A stretch of DNA of 64,000 nucleotides. Source: Salinispora vitiensis (GTDB taxonomy: Bacteria > Actinomycetota > Actinomycetes > Mycobacteriales > Micromonosporaceae). Of the stretch, positions 7,646 to 16,103 are shown piece after piece (the stretch's first letter is position 1; every line of letters starts with the position of its first letter). Made by a program: the position numbers and the translations under genes. Location of the stretch: positions 3,312,426 to 3,376,425 of the forward strand of contig NZ_KB900388.1 in assembly GCF_000378825.1 (NCBI RefSeq), read 5' to 3'. Under the pieces are notes generated by a model. It was given only the letters and a program-made list of their open reading frames with translations, had not been told where the DNA came from and made no database searches.

Positions 7646-8167
7646 CTAAGGAAGGCGAACCATAGAAGGGATTATCAATGCAAACGTTACCCAGAAAACC
7701 AGAATAAAACCTATATGACGACGCCAGGGCACTACTGACTCCACATCAAGCCCCCCGTCACCGCCAACCCCCTTAGCGCGAATCTTTTCTATCTTGCGCA
7801 CGGCCCGACGGGCTCCAGGGTAGCCCAGAAACTGCCCAATCATTGAGGCTTGGAAAGCAAAACTAAAGACTTTCTCCCCGTTGGTCAGTTCAACGAACAG
7901 ACCTTGATCGGCGGAAAGCGCCTTGACTTTGCGCCAAGGAATACGGGAAATCCTATCGGGATTGGCTACGACCAGCCCGGACGAGGTAGCCCGAACATAA
8001 GGAAACAGGGTAAAAATTGAGACGAGGTAACAGATAGGAGTGAAGAATGTCGCGACACCCAGCAACGTGCTCCAACTGTTCTCTGAATTGAGGCTAAACA
8101 TCACCACCATGAATCCGCACAGCAGGCAGACAAAGAATCCGCCAGTCCAGGTAATCCAGCCCCTCAT
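7646..8167 (-). CDS. membrane protein with PH-like domain
   Basis: 173 residues. Two N-terminal membrane helices (GGFFVCLLCGFMVVMF and ATFFTPICYLVSIFTLF) are followed by a cytoplasmic segment with the look of a small PH-like domain (VRATSSGLVVANPDRISRIP, ALSADQGLFVELTNGEKVF). A third helix (IGFILVFWVTFALII) closes the protein. Function unknown. The ATG follows AAGGTGATTCCGC and comes 12 bases after the stop of a 51-residue gene, so the two probably share a transcript. Composition is lower in GC than the surroundings, a hint of recent acquisition. Confidence 0.65.
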   Translation of the reverse strand: MRGWITWTGGFFVCLLCGFMVVMFSLNSENSWSTLLGVATFFTPICYLVSIFTLFPYVRATSSGLVVANPDRISRIPWRKVKALSADQGLFVELTNGEKVFSFAFQASMIGQFLGYPGARRAVRKIEKIRAKGVGGDGGLDVESVVPWRRHIGFILVFWVTFALIIPSMVRLP

Positions 8168-8179
8168 GCGGAATCACCT

Positions 8180-8335
8180 TCACCAGTTATCAGCGCCATT
8201 GGTAGCACCCCACATACCCTGCGTTGTTCCGGAGCCATTGAGGGTAGCAAACGGGTCGAAGGCGTTGATCTCCTCTTTCACGTCAATGCCGGTTTCGTCC
8301 GGATGGACGGCAATAGTCCCGCCGGCTTTTTTCAT
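8180..8335 (-). CDS. 51-residue hypothetical protein upstream of the PH-like membrane protein
   Basis: The minus-strand frame from the ATG at 8335 encodes MKKAGGTIAVHPDETGIDVK and ends GMWGATNGADNW before a TGA at 8182-8180. It has no membrane segment and is acidic in the middle. The Shine-Dalgarno is weak (CAGG). The stop lies 12 bases before the membrane-protein start. It resembles small leading genes of ESX-associated operons in layout, but I recognise no family. A second short frame overlaps its 5' end. Confidence 0.4.
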   Translation of the reverse strand: MKKAGGTIAVHPDETGIDVKEEINAFDPFATLNGSGTTQGMWGATNGADNW

Positions 8336-8512
8336 TGGATACTTGCCTGATCTTCGCGCGCCGCACGAAATTATCGAATTCTAGACGTTTCATGCACTCG
8401 AAATCTCAATCAGGTTGTGCCAGAAGACCCCGGGATGCTCCCGCCAGCGCACCCCGGCCACGGCCGCATCTCCACCCGCCCCCCGGCGCTCACGTCCGCG
8501 CCCAGCTTCGGA

Positions 8513-9586
8513 TCAGAAGTCGTCGTCGAAGGTAACGCTCCCGCTGACGCCCATCTGGTACGCCGACACCCGCCGCTCGAAGAAGTTCGACAACTCCTGT
8601 ACGTCCTGCAACTCCATGAAGGCGAACGGATTCTGGCTGCCGTACATCGGGGCGATCCCCAGCGTGACCAGCCGCCGGTCCGCGACGTGCTGGAGGTACT
8701 CCCGCATGTCGGTCAGGGACAGCCCGGACACCCCCTGCTCGAGCAGGTCCGCGGCGAACTGGACCTCGCAGTCGACCGCCTCCGCCATCATCTCCCTGAC
8801 CTGCTGCTCCAGGTCGGCGTCGAAGAGGTCCGGCTCCTCGGCGCGGGCGGTCTCCACCACGTCGAAGGCGAAGGCCATGTGCATGGACTCGTCCCGGAAC
8901 ACCCAGTTGGTGCCGGACGCGAGACCGTTGAGCAGACCCCGGGAGCGGAGGAAGTAGACGTAGGCGAAGGCGCCGTAGAAGAACAGGCCCTCGATGCAGG
9001 CGGCGAAGCAGATCAGGTTGAGCAGAAACGCCCGCCGGTCCGCCCGGGTCCGCAGCTCCCGCAGCTCGAAGATCGAGTCGATCCACCGGAAGCAGAACTC
9101 GGCCTTGCGCGCGATCGAGGGGATGTTCTCCACCGCCGCGAACGCCGCGAACCGCTCCTTCTCCTCCGGCACGTAGGTGTCCAGCAGGTTCAGGTAGAAC
9201 TGGACGTGCACCGCCTCCTCGAAGAGCTGCCGGGACAGGTAGAGCCGGCCCTCCGGGGAGTTGACATGCTGGTAGAGGTTGAGCACCAGGTTGTTGGCGA
9301 CGATCGTGTCGCCGGTGGCGAAGAACGCGACCAGCCGGGACACCAGGTGCCGCTCGGCCGGGGAGAGCTTCGCCAGGTCGGCGAGGTCGGAGTGCAGGTC
9401 CACCTCCTCCACCGTCCAGGTGTTCTTGATCGCCTCCTTGAACCGGTCGAAGAAGTGCGGGTACCGCATCGGGCGCAGGGTCAGATCCATCCCGGGGTCG
9501 AGCAGCAGCTGCCGCCCGCCACCAGTCCCGGCGGTCACGGTACGGGTCTCGGCGGTCGCGGTACGGGTCTCGGCGTCGGTGGTCAT
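8513..9586 (-). CDS. nrdB: ribonucleoside-diphosphate reductase class Ia, beta subunit
   Basis: 357 residues from the ATG at 9586, which overlaps the nrdA stop (ATGA); an ATG two codons earlier is possible. The diiron ligand motif EEAVHVQFY includes the Tyr four residues after His that corresponds to the radical Tyr of class Ia enzymes. Further ligands lie in ESMHMAFAF. The C-terminus ends in the acidic FDDDF tail that docks to NrdA. The N-terminal 25 residues are a Thr/Arg/Glu repeat absent from typical NrdB. With NrdA it reduces ribonucleotides to deoxyribonucleotides, needing oxygen to form its radical. It shares the B12 riboswitch and NrdR-box promoter upstream of nrdA. Confidence 0.95.
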   Translation of the reverse strand: MTTDAETRTATAETRTVTAGTGGGRQLLLDPGMDLTLRPMRYPHFFDRFKEAIKNTWTVEEVDLHSDLADLAKLSPAERHLVSRLVAFFATGDTIVANNLVLNLYQHVNSPEGRLYLSRQLFEEAVHVQFYLNLLDTYVPEEKERFAAFAAVENIPSIARKAEFCFRWIDSIFELRELRTRADRRAFLLNLICFAACIEGLFFYGAFAYVYFLRSRGLLNGLASGTNWVFRDESMHMAFAFDVVETARAEEPDLFDADLEQQVREMMAEAVDCEVQFAADLLEQGVSGLSLTDMREYLQHVADRRLVTLGIAPMYGSQNPFAFMELQDVQELSNFFERRVSAYQMGVSGSVTFDDDF

Positions 9587-12021
9587 TGGCATGCCTCGCA
9601 GCTTTCGGGGTTTTCCAGGGAGCAGGCCAGCGCCTCGGCGTCGGCCCCGGCGGAGCTCGACGGGGTCGGGGTGACGGCGACGGTGGCCTGCTGGATCCGC
9701 GTCGCGGGACGGGACCGCAGGTAGTAGGTGGTCTTCAGCCCGGACTTCCAGGCGTACAGGTACATCGAGGAGAGCTTGCCGATCGTCGGCGCGGCCAGGA
9801 ACAGGTTCAGCGACTGCGACTGGTCGATGTACGGGGCCCGGGCCGCCGCCAGGTCGATCAGCGCCCGCTGCGGCAGCTCCCACGCCGTCCGGAACAGTTC
9901 CCGCACCTCGGCGGGGAGCTCGGCGATGCCCTGCACCGACCCCTCCGCCCGCTTGATCTCGTCCCGGATCGGGGCCGTCCACAACCCGCGCGCCTTCAGC
10001 TCACCGACCAGGTAGGTGTTGACCTGGAGGAACTCGCCGGACATCGTTTCGCGCTTGAACAGGTTGGACACCTGCGGCTCGATGCACTCGTAGCAGCCGG
10101 CGATCGAGGCGATCGTCGCGGTCGGGGCGATCGCCACCAGCAGCGAGTTCCGCAGACCGTGCTCCGCGACCCGCGCCTTCAGCTCGGCCCACCGCTTCGG
10201 CTGCGCCGGCTCGGCCCCCCACAGCTCCGGGTGCAGCTCGCCCCGGGCGGCGCGGGTGTCCGCGTACGCGGGATGCGGGCCGAACCGCTCGGCGAGCCCG
10301 GCGGAGGTCTCCAGGGCGGTCAGGAAGATCTCCTCCTGCACCCGGGTGGACAGCTCCCGCGCCTCAGCCGAGTCGAACGGCAGCCGCAGCGTGAAGAAGG
10401 CGTCCTGCAGCCCCATCAGCCCGAGCCCGACCGGCCGCCAACGCGGATTGGAGGCCGCCGCCTGCTCGGCCGGGTAGTAGTTGATGTCGATCACGCGGTC
10501 GAGGAAGACCATCGCGGTACGGACGGTCTCCCGCAGCTTCGCCCAGTCCACCCCCTCGGCGCTGACGTGGGCGCCCAAGTTGACCGAGCCCAGGTTGCAG
10601 ACCGCGGTCTCGGCGTCGTTGTTGACCTCAAGGATCTCGGTGCAGAGATTCGACAGGTGAATCGTGTTGCCGGGCGCCCCGGTCTGGTTGGACAGCGCGT
10701 TCGAGCGGTCCTTGAAGGTCATCCACCCGTTGCCGGTCTGCGCCAGGGTGCGCATCATCCGCCCGTACAGGTCCCGCGCCTTGACGGTACGGACCGCCTT
10801 CTTCTCCGCGACCCGGTAGGCGGCGTCGAACTCCGCGCCGTACAGGTCGGGCAGCTCCGGCGCGTCGGACGGGTCCACCAGCGACCAGTCGCCGTCCGCC
10901 TCGACCCGGCGCATGAACTCGTCCGGCAGCCAGTTGGCCAGGTTCAGGTTGTGCGTACGCCGGGCGTCCTCGCCGGTGTTGTCCCGCAGCTCCAGGAACT
11001 CCTCGATGTCGGGGTGCCAGGGCTCCAGGTAGACGCAGGCCGCGCCCTTACGCCGGCCGCCCTGGTTGACCGCGGCGACGCCGGCGTCGAGGGTCTTCAG
11101 GAACGGCACGATGCCGTTCGACCGGCCGTTCGTTCCCCGGATCAGCGCGCCCCGGCCCCGCACCCGCGACCAGGCGATGCCGATGCCGCCGGAGAACTTC
11201 GACAGCTTCGCGACCTGGTGGTACCGCTGGTAGATGGAGTCCAGCTCGTCGCGCGGCGAGTCGACCAGGAAACACGACGACATCTGGGTGTGCCGGGTAC
11301 CGGAGTTGAACAACGTCGGTGAGCTGGGCAGGTACGCCAGCGACGACATCAGCCGGTAGAACCCGATCGCCTCGGCCGGCGTCCGCGACAGCCCGCAGGC
11401 CACCCGCAGCAGCCAGTACTGCGGGGTCTCCACCACCAGCCGCGACTGCGGGTGCCGCAGCAGGTAGCGGTCCGCGACCGTACGCAGCCCGAAGTACTCG
11501 AACCGCAGGTCACCGGCGGGGTCCACCGCATCGTCCAGCTTGCGGGCGTTGCGGGACACGAAGGCGGCGGTGTCGTCGCTGATCAGCCCGAGGCCGTGGG
11601 CGTACCGGATGGACTGGCTGAAGCTCGCGACCTGCTGCCCCCGGACCTCCTTGTCCACGTACGCGGCCAGCAGTCGCGCCGCCAGCCTCGAATACTGCGG
11701 CTCCTCGCCGATCAGCTCCGCCGCCGTCTGGATCGACAGCCGGTCCAGCTCGGCCGTGGTCGCCCCGTCGTACAGGCCGCTGATCGTCTTGGTCGCCACC
11801 CGCAGCGGGTCCACCTCGTTCAGGTCGCCGACCCACCGCTCCACCGCGCGGACAATCTTGTTGACGTCCACCGGCTCGGTGTCGCCGTTGCGCTTGCGGA
11901 CCTCCATCACCTGCCGCCGCTGCTGCTGCGCCGCACCGGCCGGACCGTCCGTGGCGCGTTCCCGCGTCGCCGTCGTCTCCCCGGCCGGACCGTCCGTGGC
12001 ACGTTCCCGCGTCGCCGTCAT
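9583..12021 (-). CDS. nrdA: ribonucleoside-diphosphate reductase class Ia, alpha subunit
   Basis: 812 residues from the ATG at 12021 (Shine-Dalgarno AGGAGGGGGAG). The order is a 33-residue tail containing a duplicated TATRERATDGPAG unit, an ATP-cone allosteric domain (VMEVRKRNGDTEPVDVNKIV onward, about residues 40-130), the barrel with active-site Cys in TQMSSCFLVD, NLCTEI and AVCNLGSVNL, and a C-terminal CEAC redox pair. It catalyses ribonucleotide reduction with NrdB. In Streptomyces the class Ia genes are held off by a B12 riboswitch when the B12-dependent class II enzyme can work; the aptamer at 12166-12360 shows the same logic here. Confidence 0.96.
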   Translation of the reverse strand: MTATRERATDGPAGETTATRERATDGPAGAAQQQRRQVMEVRKRNGDTEPVDVNKIVRAVERWVGDLNEVDPLRVATKTISGLYDGATTAELDRLSIQTAAELIGEEPQYSRLAARLLAAYVDKEVRGQQVASFSQSIRYAHGLGLISDDTAAFVSRNARKLDDAVDPAGDLRFEYFGLRTVADRYLLRHPQSRLVVETPQYWLLRVACGLSRTPAEAIGFYRLMSSLAYLPSSPTLFNSGTRHTQMSSCFLVDSPRDELDSIYQRYHQVAKLSKFSGGIGIAWSRVRGRGALIRGTNGRSNGIVPFLKTLDAGVAAVNQGGRRKGAACVYLEPWHPDIEEFLELRDNTGEDARRTHNLNLANWLPDEFMRRVEADGDWSLVDPSDAPELPDLYGAEFDAAYRVAEKKAVRTVKARDLYGRMMRTLAQTGNGWMTFKDRSNALSNQTGAPGNTIHLSNLCTEILEVNNDAETAVCNLGSVNLGAHVSAEGVDWAKLRETVRTAMVFLDRVIDINYYPAEQAAASNPRWRPVGLGLMGLQDAFFTLRLPFDSAEARELSTRVQEEIFLTALETSAGLAERFGPHPAYADTRAARGELHPELWGAEPAQPKRWAELKARVAEHGLRNSLLVAIAPTATIASIAGCYECIEPQVSNLFKRETMSGEFLQVNTYLVGELKARGLWTAPIRDEIKRAEGSVQGIAELPAEVRELFRTAWELPQRALIDLAAARAPYIDQSQSLNLFLAAPTIGKLSSMYLYAWKSGLKTTYYLRSRPATRIQQATVAVTPTPSSSAGADAEALACSLENPESCEACQ

Positions 12022-12142
12022 CTCCCCCTCCTCCGCCTGCCGACAAGGTCGACGAACGCGCAGGGGGACACCACAATCATTCGCCCGGTGGCTGACCACA
12101 CCGGGCGGCTGCGGGTGTCGGCCGTCCCGCGCGGCCGCCAAC

Positions 12143-12165
12143 CGCCGCACGCGACGCGTGCGGCG
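12143..12165 (-). promoter_or_regulatory. hairpin directly after the nrdAB riboswitch
   Basis: An 11-base perfect inverted repeat (CGCCGCACGCG and CGCGTGCGGCG around one A) follows the B12 box on the minus strand. It is a likely part of the expression platform. It has no U-run, so it is more probably an antisequestering or rho-linked element than an intrinsic terminator. Confidence 0.5.
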
Positions 12166-12360
12166 CGCTGGCAGGTCTTCGGACTCGCGGGCACGCCCGG
12201 GGGACCCGGTCGCCTACTGGCCGTCGCTTCCCAGGCTTCGATCAGCCCAGTGCGTGATGACGGCGGTCGTTCCCACTCACCGCTGCGGGGCAGTCCCGGA
12301 TTTCCACCGGGTTCCCTCTTGCCTCGACCACTCCCGGTGGGAGCGCCGAACCAGCTGCGG
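12166..12360 (-). promoter_or_regulatory. cobalamin riboswitch of nrdAB
   Basis: On the minus strand the leader contains the conserved parts of a cobalamin aptamer in order: GGGAACCCGGTGGAAATCC, then GACTGCCCCGCAGCGGTGAG, and at the 3' end the B12 box GAGTCCGAAGACCTGCCAG (12186-12168). It lies between the promoter (12368-12396) and nrdA. Binding of cobalamin is expected to switch off nrdAB. Confidence 0.93.
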
Positions 12361-12363
12361 GAG

Positions 12364-12411
12364 ACACCATATATGCCTCCCCCATCCGGGATGCAACACC
12401 AGATGTCGTGT
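12364..12411 (-). promoter_or_regulatory. nrdAB promoter with tandem NrdR boxes
   Basis: Two 16-base NrdR-like boxes lie exactly 32 bases apart, about three helical turns: ACACCATATATGCCTC at 12364 (left half good, right half poor) and ACACCAGATGTCGTGT at 12396 (12 of 16 consensus positions by eye). On the minus strand a promoter fits between and within them: -35 TTGCAT (12396-12391), 17-base spacer, -10 TATATG (12373-12368). NrdR would thus cover the promoter. Confidence 0.7.
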
Positions 12412-12418
12412 CGGCGTG

Positions 12419-13215
12419 TCAGCGGCTGAGAAACTGCCCCAAGGCGCGCACCCAGGCGTCCCGGTCTTCCAGGTGGACGTCGTGCCCGGCGCCGGCAACA
12501 ACCACCCGCTCGACATCCGGACGCAGGGACACCATGCGCCGCACCTCCGCGGCGGGGATGATCCCGTGCTCGCCAAACACCAGCAGGGTGGGGGCCTGCA
12601 CCCGCTGCCACTCGGCCCAGCAGGCCCGGTCGGCGACGGCCGCGATAGCCTCCCGCATCACCCCGCCTTGAATCGCGGCCAGAGCCCGTCCGGACGCCGG
12701 TCCAGGTCCCGCAGCCAGGCCTGGGCCACCGGGGTGTCGCCCAGAAACTCGGCGGCCTGGCGAACATCGGCGAACGGCACCGGCCACGAGGCGAAGAAGG
12801 CACCCAGCTCGGCCGGGTAGTCCCCCCGCTCCTCGCGGCCCCCGACCCCGCCCTCCAGCAGCACCAGCCGACGCACCAGCTCGGGATACTCGGCGGCGAA
12901 GAGCAGCGCGGTGTGCCCACCCATCGACTGACCCACGACCGTCACCGGCACCCCGCCGGCGAGCTCCGCGACGACGGCGAGCACATCCTCGACGTACGCC
13001 CGGCGGGAGAGATCCTGCGGCCGCCGGGTCGAGTGGCCGTGCCCGCGCTGATCCACCACGATCACGCGGTGCTCCGGTAGCAGCGCCTCCGCCGTCGGCA
13101 CCAACTCCGCCGCGCTGCCGGCCAGCCCGTGCAACAGCACAACCACCTCGTCGCCGGAGCCGCCAACGAGGCAGGACACCGCCACCTCGTCCCGATGAAC
13201 CGTCACCCGCCGCAC
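12419..13215 (-). pseudogene. alpha/beta hydrolase split by a one-base frameshift
   Basis: The first part, from a GTG near 13215, reads VVLLHGLAGSA, VVDQRGHGHSTR and nucleophile elbow GQSMGG, all typical of alpha/beta hydrolases, and stops at 12658 after LWPRFKAG. The missing cap and C-terminus (VMREAIAAVADRA, PTLLVFGEHG, GAGHDVHLED with the catalytic His) continue in another frame to a stop at 12419. Adding one G to the GGGG run at about 12661 would restore KAGVMREAI. Either the gene is newly inactivated or the base was lost in sequencing. Its intact relatives would be 260-residue hydrolases. It is divergently placed from nothing obvious and ends just outside the nrdAB promoter. Confidence 0.8.
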
Positions 13216-13263
13216 CGTACGAACTCCCTCACCCTGGCGACCCGGAAACCGCCGCAACCCTAC

Positions 13264-14064
13264 TCAGGCCGGCTTTTGGTTCTCAATGGACTTAAGCAGG
13301 GCGTGGTGCGTCGGCTCGTCGGCAGCCACAACCAGACCACCCAGCCCGGAGTGGGGCGGCCGTCCATCGATTCCGGAGACCACGCAACCCGCCGCCTCGC
13401 AGAGAGCGATCCCGGCCGCGAAGTGCACGCTGTCCCGCAACTCGTGGCCGTCGGTGACGTAGCCGGCGCGGCGGCCGGCGGCGACCCAGGTCACGGCCAG
13501 GGTGGTGGAGAGCACCCGGGGGCGAAACCGGGCGGTGAAGCCGGCATCAGTCAGGATCCGAGCGGCTTGGAACACCTCCCTGTTGGGAAACGGCGGATCC
13601 AGGTTGAGGTCCACCAGCGCGGAGTCGGCCGAGGGAACGAGCCGCTCGTCCGTACCGCCCCGGCGGATGTGAGCGGCGGTGCCGTCGGTCCAGAACACCT
13701 CGTCGTTGAAGGGGTCAGCCGCGGCGGCCACCACTGGCTGCGTACCGGCCTGCAGCGCCACATTGACCGCGACCAGCATGCTGCGCACCGCGTAGTTCAA
13801 CGTCCCGCACAACGGGTCAACCAGCCATCGACGTCCGCTGTCGCCAGCGCCGGTGCGCCCGCTTTCCTCCCCCACCAGGAGGTCATCCGGGCGCGCCGCG
13901 CGGAGGATGTCCAGGATCGCCTTTTCCGCCGCGAGGTCGGCCGCGGTGGCGAAGTCTCCGGCACCCTTCGAAAACCGGGCCAGTGTGGATCCATAGTGGT
14001 CGCGGACGACCGTGGCTCCCGCCGACGCCGCCTCGATCGCCACCGCCTGATCTGTGCTCGACAT
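13264..14064 (-). CDS. inositol monophosphatase family protein
   Basis: About 266 residues from the ATG at 14064 (another ATG lies four codons upstream; no strong Shine-Dalgarno). Family landmarks are the metal-binding GEESG near residue 97 and the WLVDPLCGTLNYA motif. In classical enzymes that motif is DPxDGTxNF; here the second metal-ligand Asp is Cys. The C-terminal WDxAAG motif is replaced by VHFAAGIAL. These changes suggest altered metal use or a divergent activity. Candidate substrates are inositol phosphate or nucleoside bisphosphate. It ends 49 bases before the frameshifted hydrolase begins. Confidence 0.78.
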   Translation of the reverse strand: MSSTDQAVAIEAASAGATVVRDHYGSTLARFSKGAGDFATAADLAAEKAILDILRAARPDDLLVGEESGRTGAGDSGRRWLVDPLCGTLNYAVRSMLVAVNVALQAGTQPVVAAAADPFNDEVFWTDGTAAHIRRGGTDERLVPSADSALVDLNLDPPFPNREVFQAARILTDAGFTARFRPRVLSTTLAVTWVAAGRRAGYVTDGHELRDSVHFAAGIALCEAAGCVVSGIDGRPPHSGLGGLVVAADEPTHHALLKSIENQKPA

Positions 14065-14140
14065 ACCCGACACCATAGGTACGCGTCGAGCGCTCACCGT
14101 TCGGCCGGGTCCGTGCGGAAAACCAGCACCGCGGCGGCGA

Positions 14141-14677
14141 TCAGCGGGCACGCCGCCACCGGGCATTCCGCCTGCGTGTCCCGGTTTGGCTACGAGCTCG
14201 GGGCCGCCCACGTTCTCCGGACGCTACGACCGCATCCACCGCACGCGGAGATGCGATCGTGGTCCGGGCGGGGCGTAGCTGAAGCTGAACGAGGCCGCGG
14301 ACGGCCCAACCCAGCAGTGGGAAAAGGACCAGTGTCGCGAGCATTGCGTGCACCGCCCAGGCACCCAGCAGGGTAGGACCGCCCCACGCGTCGTAGTAGG
14401 TGCTGGCCCAGATGCTGCCCTCGTGGCCGCCCAGACCGAGCACCTGCCGCAGCGGGTAGCCGACGTTGATCAGCATGATGCCGGCGAGCACCACGGTGAG
14501 AGCGGTGGTCACCAGTGCGAGAGGTAGGGCAAGAATCGAGGCCACGAAACGGCGGCCCTTCAGCGTTCTCATTGCTGAGGGCACCGTCGTAGTGGCCGTG
14601 GCCAGCCGACGCCACATGTCCGGCCCGTACCTCTGCTCGACGTAGCGGCGTAGCGCTGCTGTCACTCGGCTCTGCAT
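14141..14677 (-). CDS. small integral membrane protein, unknown function
   Basis: 178 residues with a basic N-terminal region, then three hydrophobic segments (ILALPLALVTTALTVVLAGIM, LGAWAVHAMLATLVLFPLLG and a shorter one between). The C-terminal tail of about 45 residues is very Arg-rich and likely cytoplasmic. No recognised domain. No good Shine-Dalgarno precedes the ATG at 14677. It lies 76 bases upstream of the phosphatase gene on the same strand and may share its transcript. Confidence 0.6.
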   Translation of the reverse strand: MQSRVTAALRRYVEQRYGPDMWRRLATATTTVPSAMRTLKGRRFVASILALPLALVTTALTVVLAGIMLINVGYPLRQVLGLGGHEGSIWASTYYDAWGGPTLLGAWAVHAMLATLVLFPLLGWAVRGLVQLQLRPARTTIASPRAVDAVVASGERGRPRARSQTGTRRRNARWRRAR

Positions 14678-14820
14678 GCTGAGTTATCTTTCGCCGCGTC
14701 GCGACCCAGAGCATCCGGACTGTCCCCTATTTCTCCCTGACCGACCCGGATGCCACGGACCTGCGCCGAACCCGTCGCATTCATGGCCACCACCGTGATC
14801 GACGCCCCGTAAGGCGTGTT

Positions 14821-15996
14821 TCAGACTGTCTGGTGGGAGAGAACCGACTGGAGGGCCTTGATCAGGCCCGTCGTCCTGGGGTCCGGGGCCATGGTGACGC
14901 GCAGCCCGTTCGTCACGTACCCGAAGGCGATCCCGCTGGCCGGGTCGGCGTAGCCGAGTGAGCCGCCGTGCCCGGGGAAGCCGAAGGCGGTCGGTGACCA
15001 CCAGGGCTGCTCCGGCAGGGGCAGGCCGAAGCCGAGCGCCGGCCGGGTCGGCACCCGCAGCACCTGGTCAACACCGTTGGCCTGTTCGCGGGTGGCGGCG
15101 GCGAGGGTGGCCGGGTCGAGGATCCGGACGCCGTCCACCTCGCCGATCAGTCCCGCGTAGAAGCGGGCCAGGGACGAGGCGGTGCAGATGCCGTTCACCG
15201 CGGGGATCTCCGCCGCCCAGGTACGCGGGTCGGTGAGGTTGAGCGGCGGGTCGGTCACCGCCATCGACCGGACCACCAGCGACGTCGGGTCGGTGTACGC
15301 GGCCAGCGCCTCCTGTAGCGCCGCCGGCATCGGCTCGGGGGCGGCGGGCGGGGCGACCGGCTGCTCGGTGATCCGGGCGACCCGGTGCGCCTCGGTGGCG
15401 GGCAGGCCGATCCAGAAGTCCAGGCCGAGTGGGGTGGCGATCTCGTCGGCGAAGTAGGTGCCGAGGCTGCGGCCGGAGACGCGGCGTACCACCTCGCCAA
15501 CCAGCCAGCCGTAGGTGAGCCCGTGGTAGCCGTGCGCTGTCCCCGGCGGCCAGGCGGGTGCCTGGGCGGCCAGGGCGGCGACGACCGGCTCCCCGGTGAG
15601 CGCCGCCGTCAGCGGGACCGGACGGTCGAGCACCGGCAGCCCCGCCTGGTGGGAGAGGAGCCAGCGGACCGGGATGCCGCCCTTGCCGGCCGCCGCGAAC
15701 TCCGGCCAGTACGCGGCCACGGGGGCGGCCAGGTCGAGCTGCCCGCGCTGGGCCAGCAGGTGCACGCAGGCGGCAGGTGCGCTCTTGGTGGCCGAGTAGA
15801 CAAGTTGGAGGGTGTCCTCCTGCCACGCCCGCTCGGTGGCAGGATCGGCGACCCCGTCCCAGAGTCGGACCACCTCCCGGCCGTGCCGGTAGACGCTGAG
15901 GGCGGCGCCGATCTCGGAGCCGGTGTCGAAGTTCGCCTGGAATGCCGCTCGGACCGGTTCGTATCCCGGCGCGACGGTGCCATGTGCCACGGGCAT
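14821..15996 (-). CDS. serine hydrolase, beta-lactamase/esterase (EstB-like) family
   Basis: 391 residues, no signal peptide. Class C beta-lactamase-fold motifs are present: SATK (SxxK nucleophile, about residue 79), a YHGLTYGWLVGEVV segment in the position of the YxN motif, and a C-terminal GHGGSLGYADP (HGG replacing KTG). Such cytoplasmic relatives hydrolyse esters or acyl groups rather than beta-lactams. Good Shine-Dalgarno (CGGAGGGAATCC) before the ATG. It is divergent from the small HTH gene at 16104. Confidence 0.88.
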   Translation of the reverse strand: MPVAHGTVAPGYEPVRAAFQANFDTGSEIGAALSVYRHGREVVRLWDGVADPATERAWQEDTLQLVYSATKSAPAACVHLLAQRGQLDLAAPVAAYWPEFAAAGKGGIPVRWLLSHQAGLPVLDRPVPLTAALTGEPVVAALAAQAPAWPPGTAHGYHGLTYGWLVGEVVRRVSGRSLGTYFADEIATPLGLDFWIGLPATEAHRVARITEQPVAPPAAPEPMPAALQEALAAYTDPTSLVVRSMAVTDPPLNLTDPRTWAAEIPAVNGICTASSLARFYAGLIGEVDGVRILDPATLAAATREQANGVDQVLRVPTRPALGFGLPLPEQPWWSPTAFGFPGHGGSLGYADPASGIAFGYVTNGLRVTMAPDPRTTGLIKALQSVLSHQTV

Positions 15997-16070
15997 GGAT
16001 TCCCTCCGGAGTTCCGGCTCCGGGTGCCGACCACCCGAAGCAACACCGTCAAGATAGCCTTACTGCTCGC

Positions 16071-16097
16071 GTCAGGCAATCCTGACGGGCCTATGCT
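16071..16097 (+). promoter_or_regulatory. inverted repeat and -10 before the small HTH gene
   Basis: GTCAGGCAATCCTGAC (16071-16086) is a perfect 6-4-6 palindrome. A TATGCT -10-like hexamer follows at 16093, which would start transcription close to the GTG at 16104, as in leaderless actinobacterial genes. It is a possible operator shared with the divergent serine hydrolase. Confidence 0.4.
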
Positions 16098-16103
16098 TGC
16101 TTG

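Noticed and set aside
12143..12165. Hairpin after the nrdAB aptamer as an intrinsic terminator
   Set aside because: No U-run follows on the minus strand.
14141..14677. Membrane protein as a third exporter permease
   Set aside because: Only three helices and no ATPase gene nearby.
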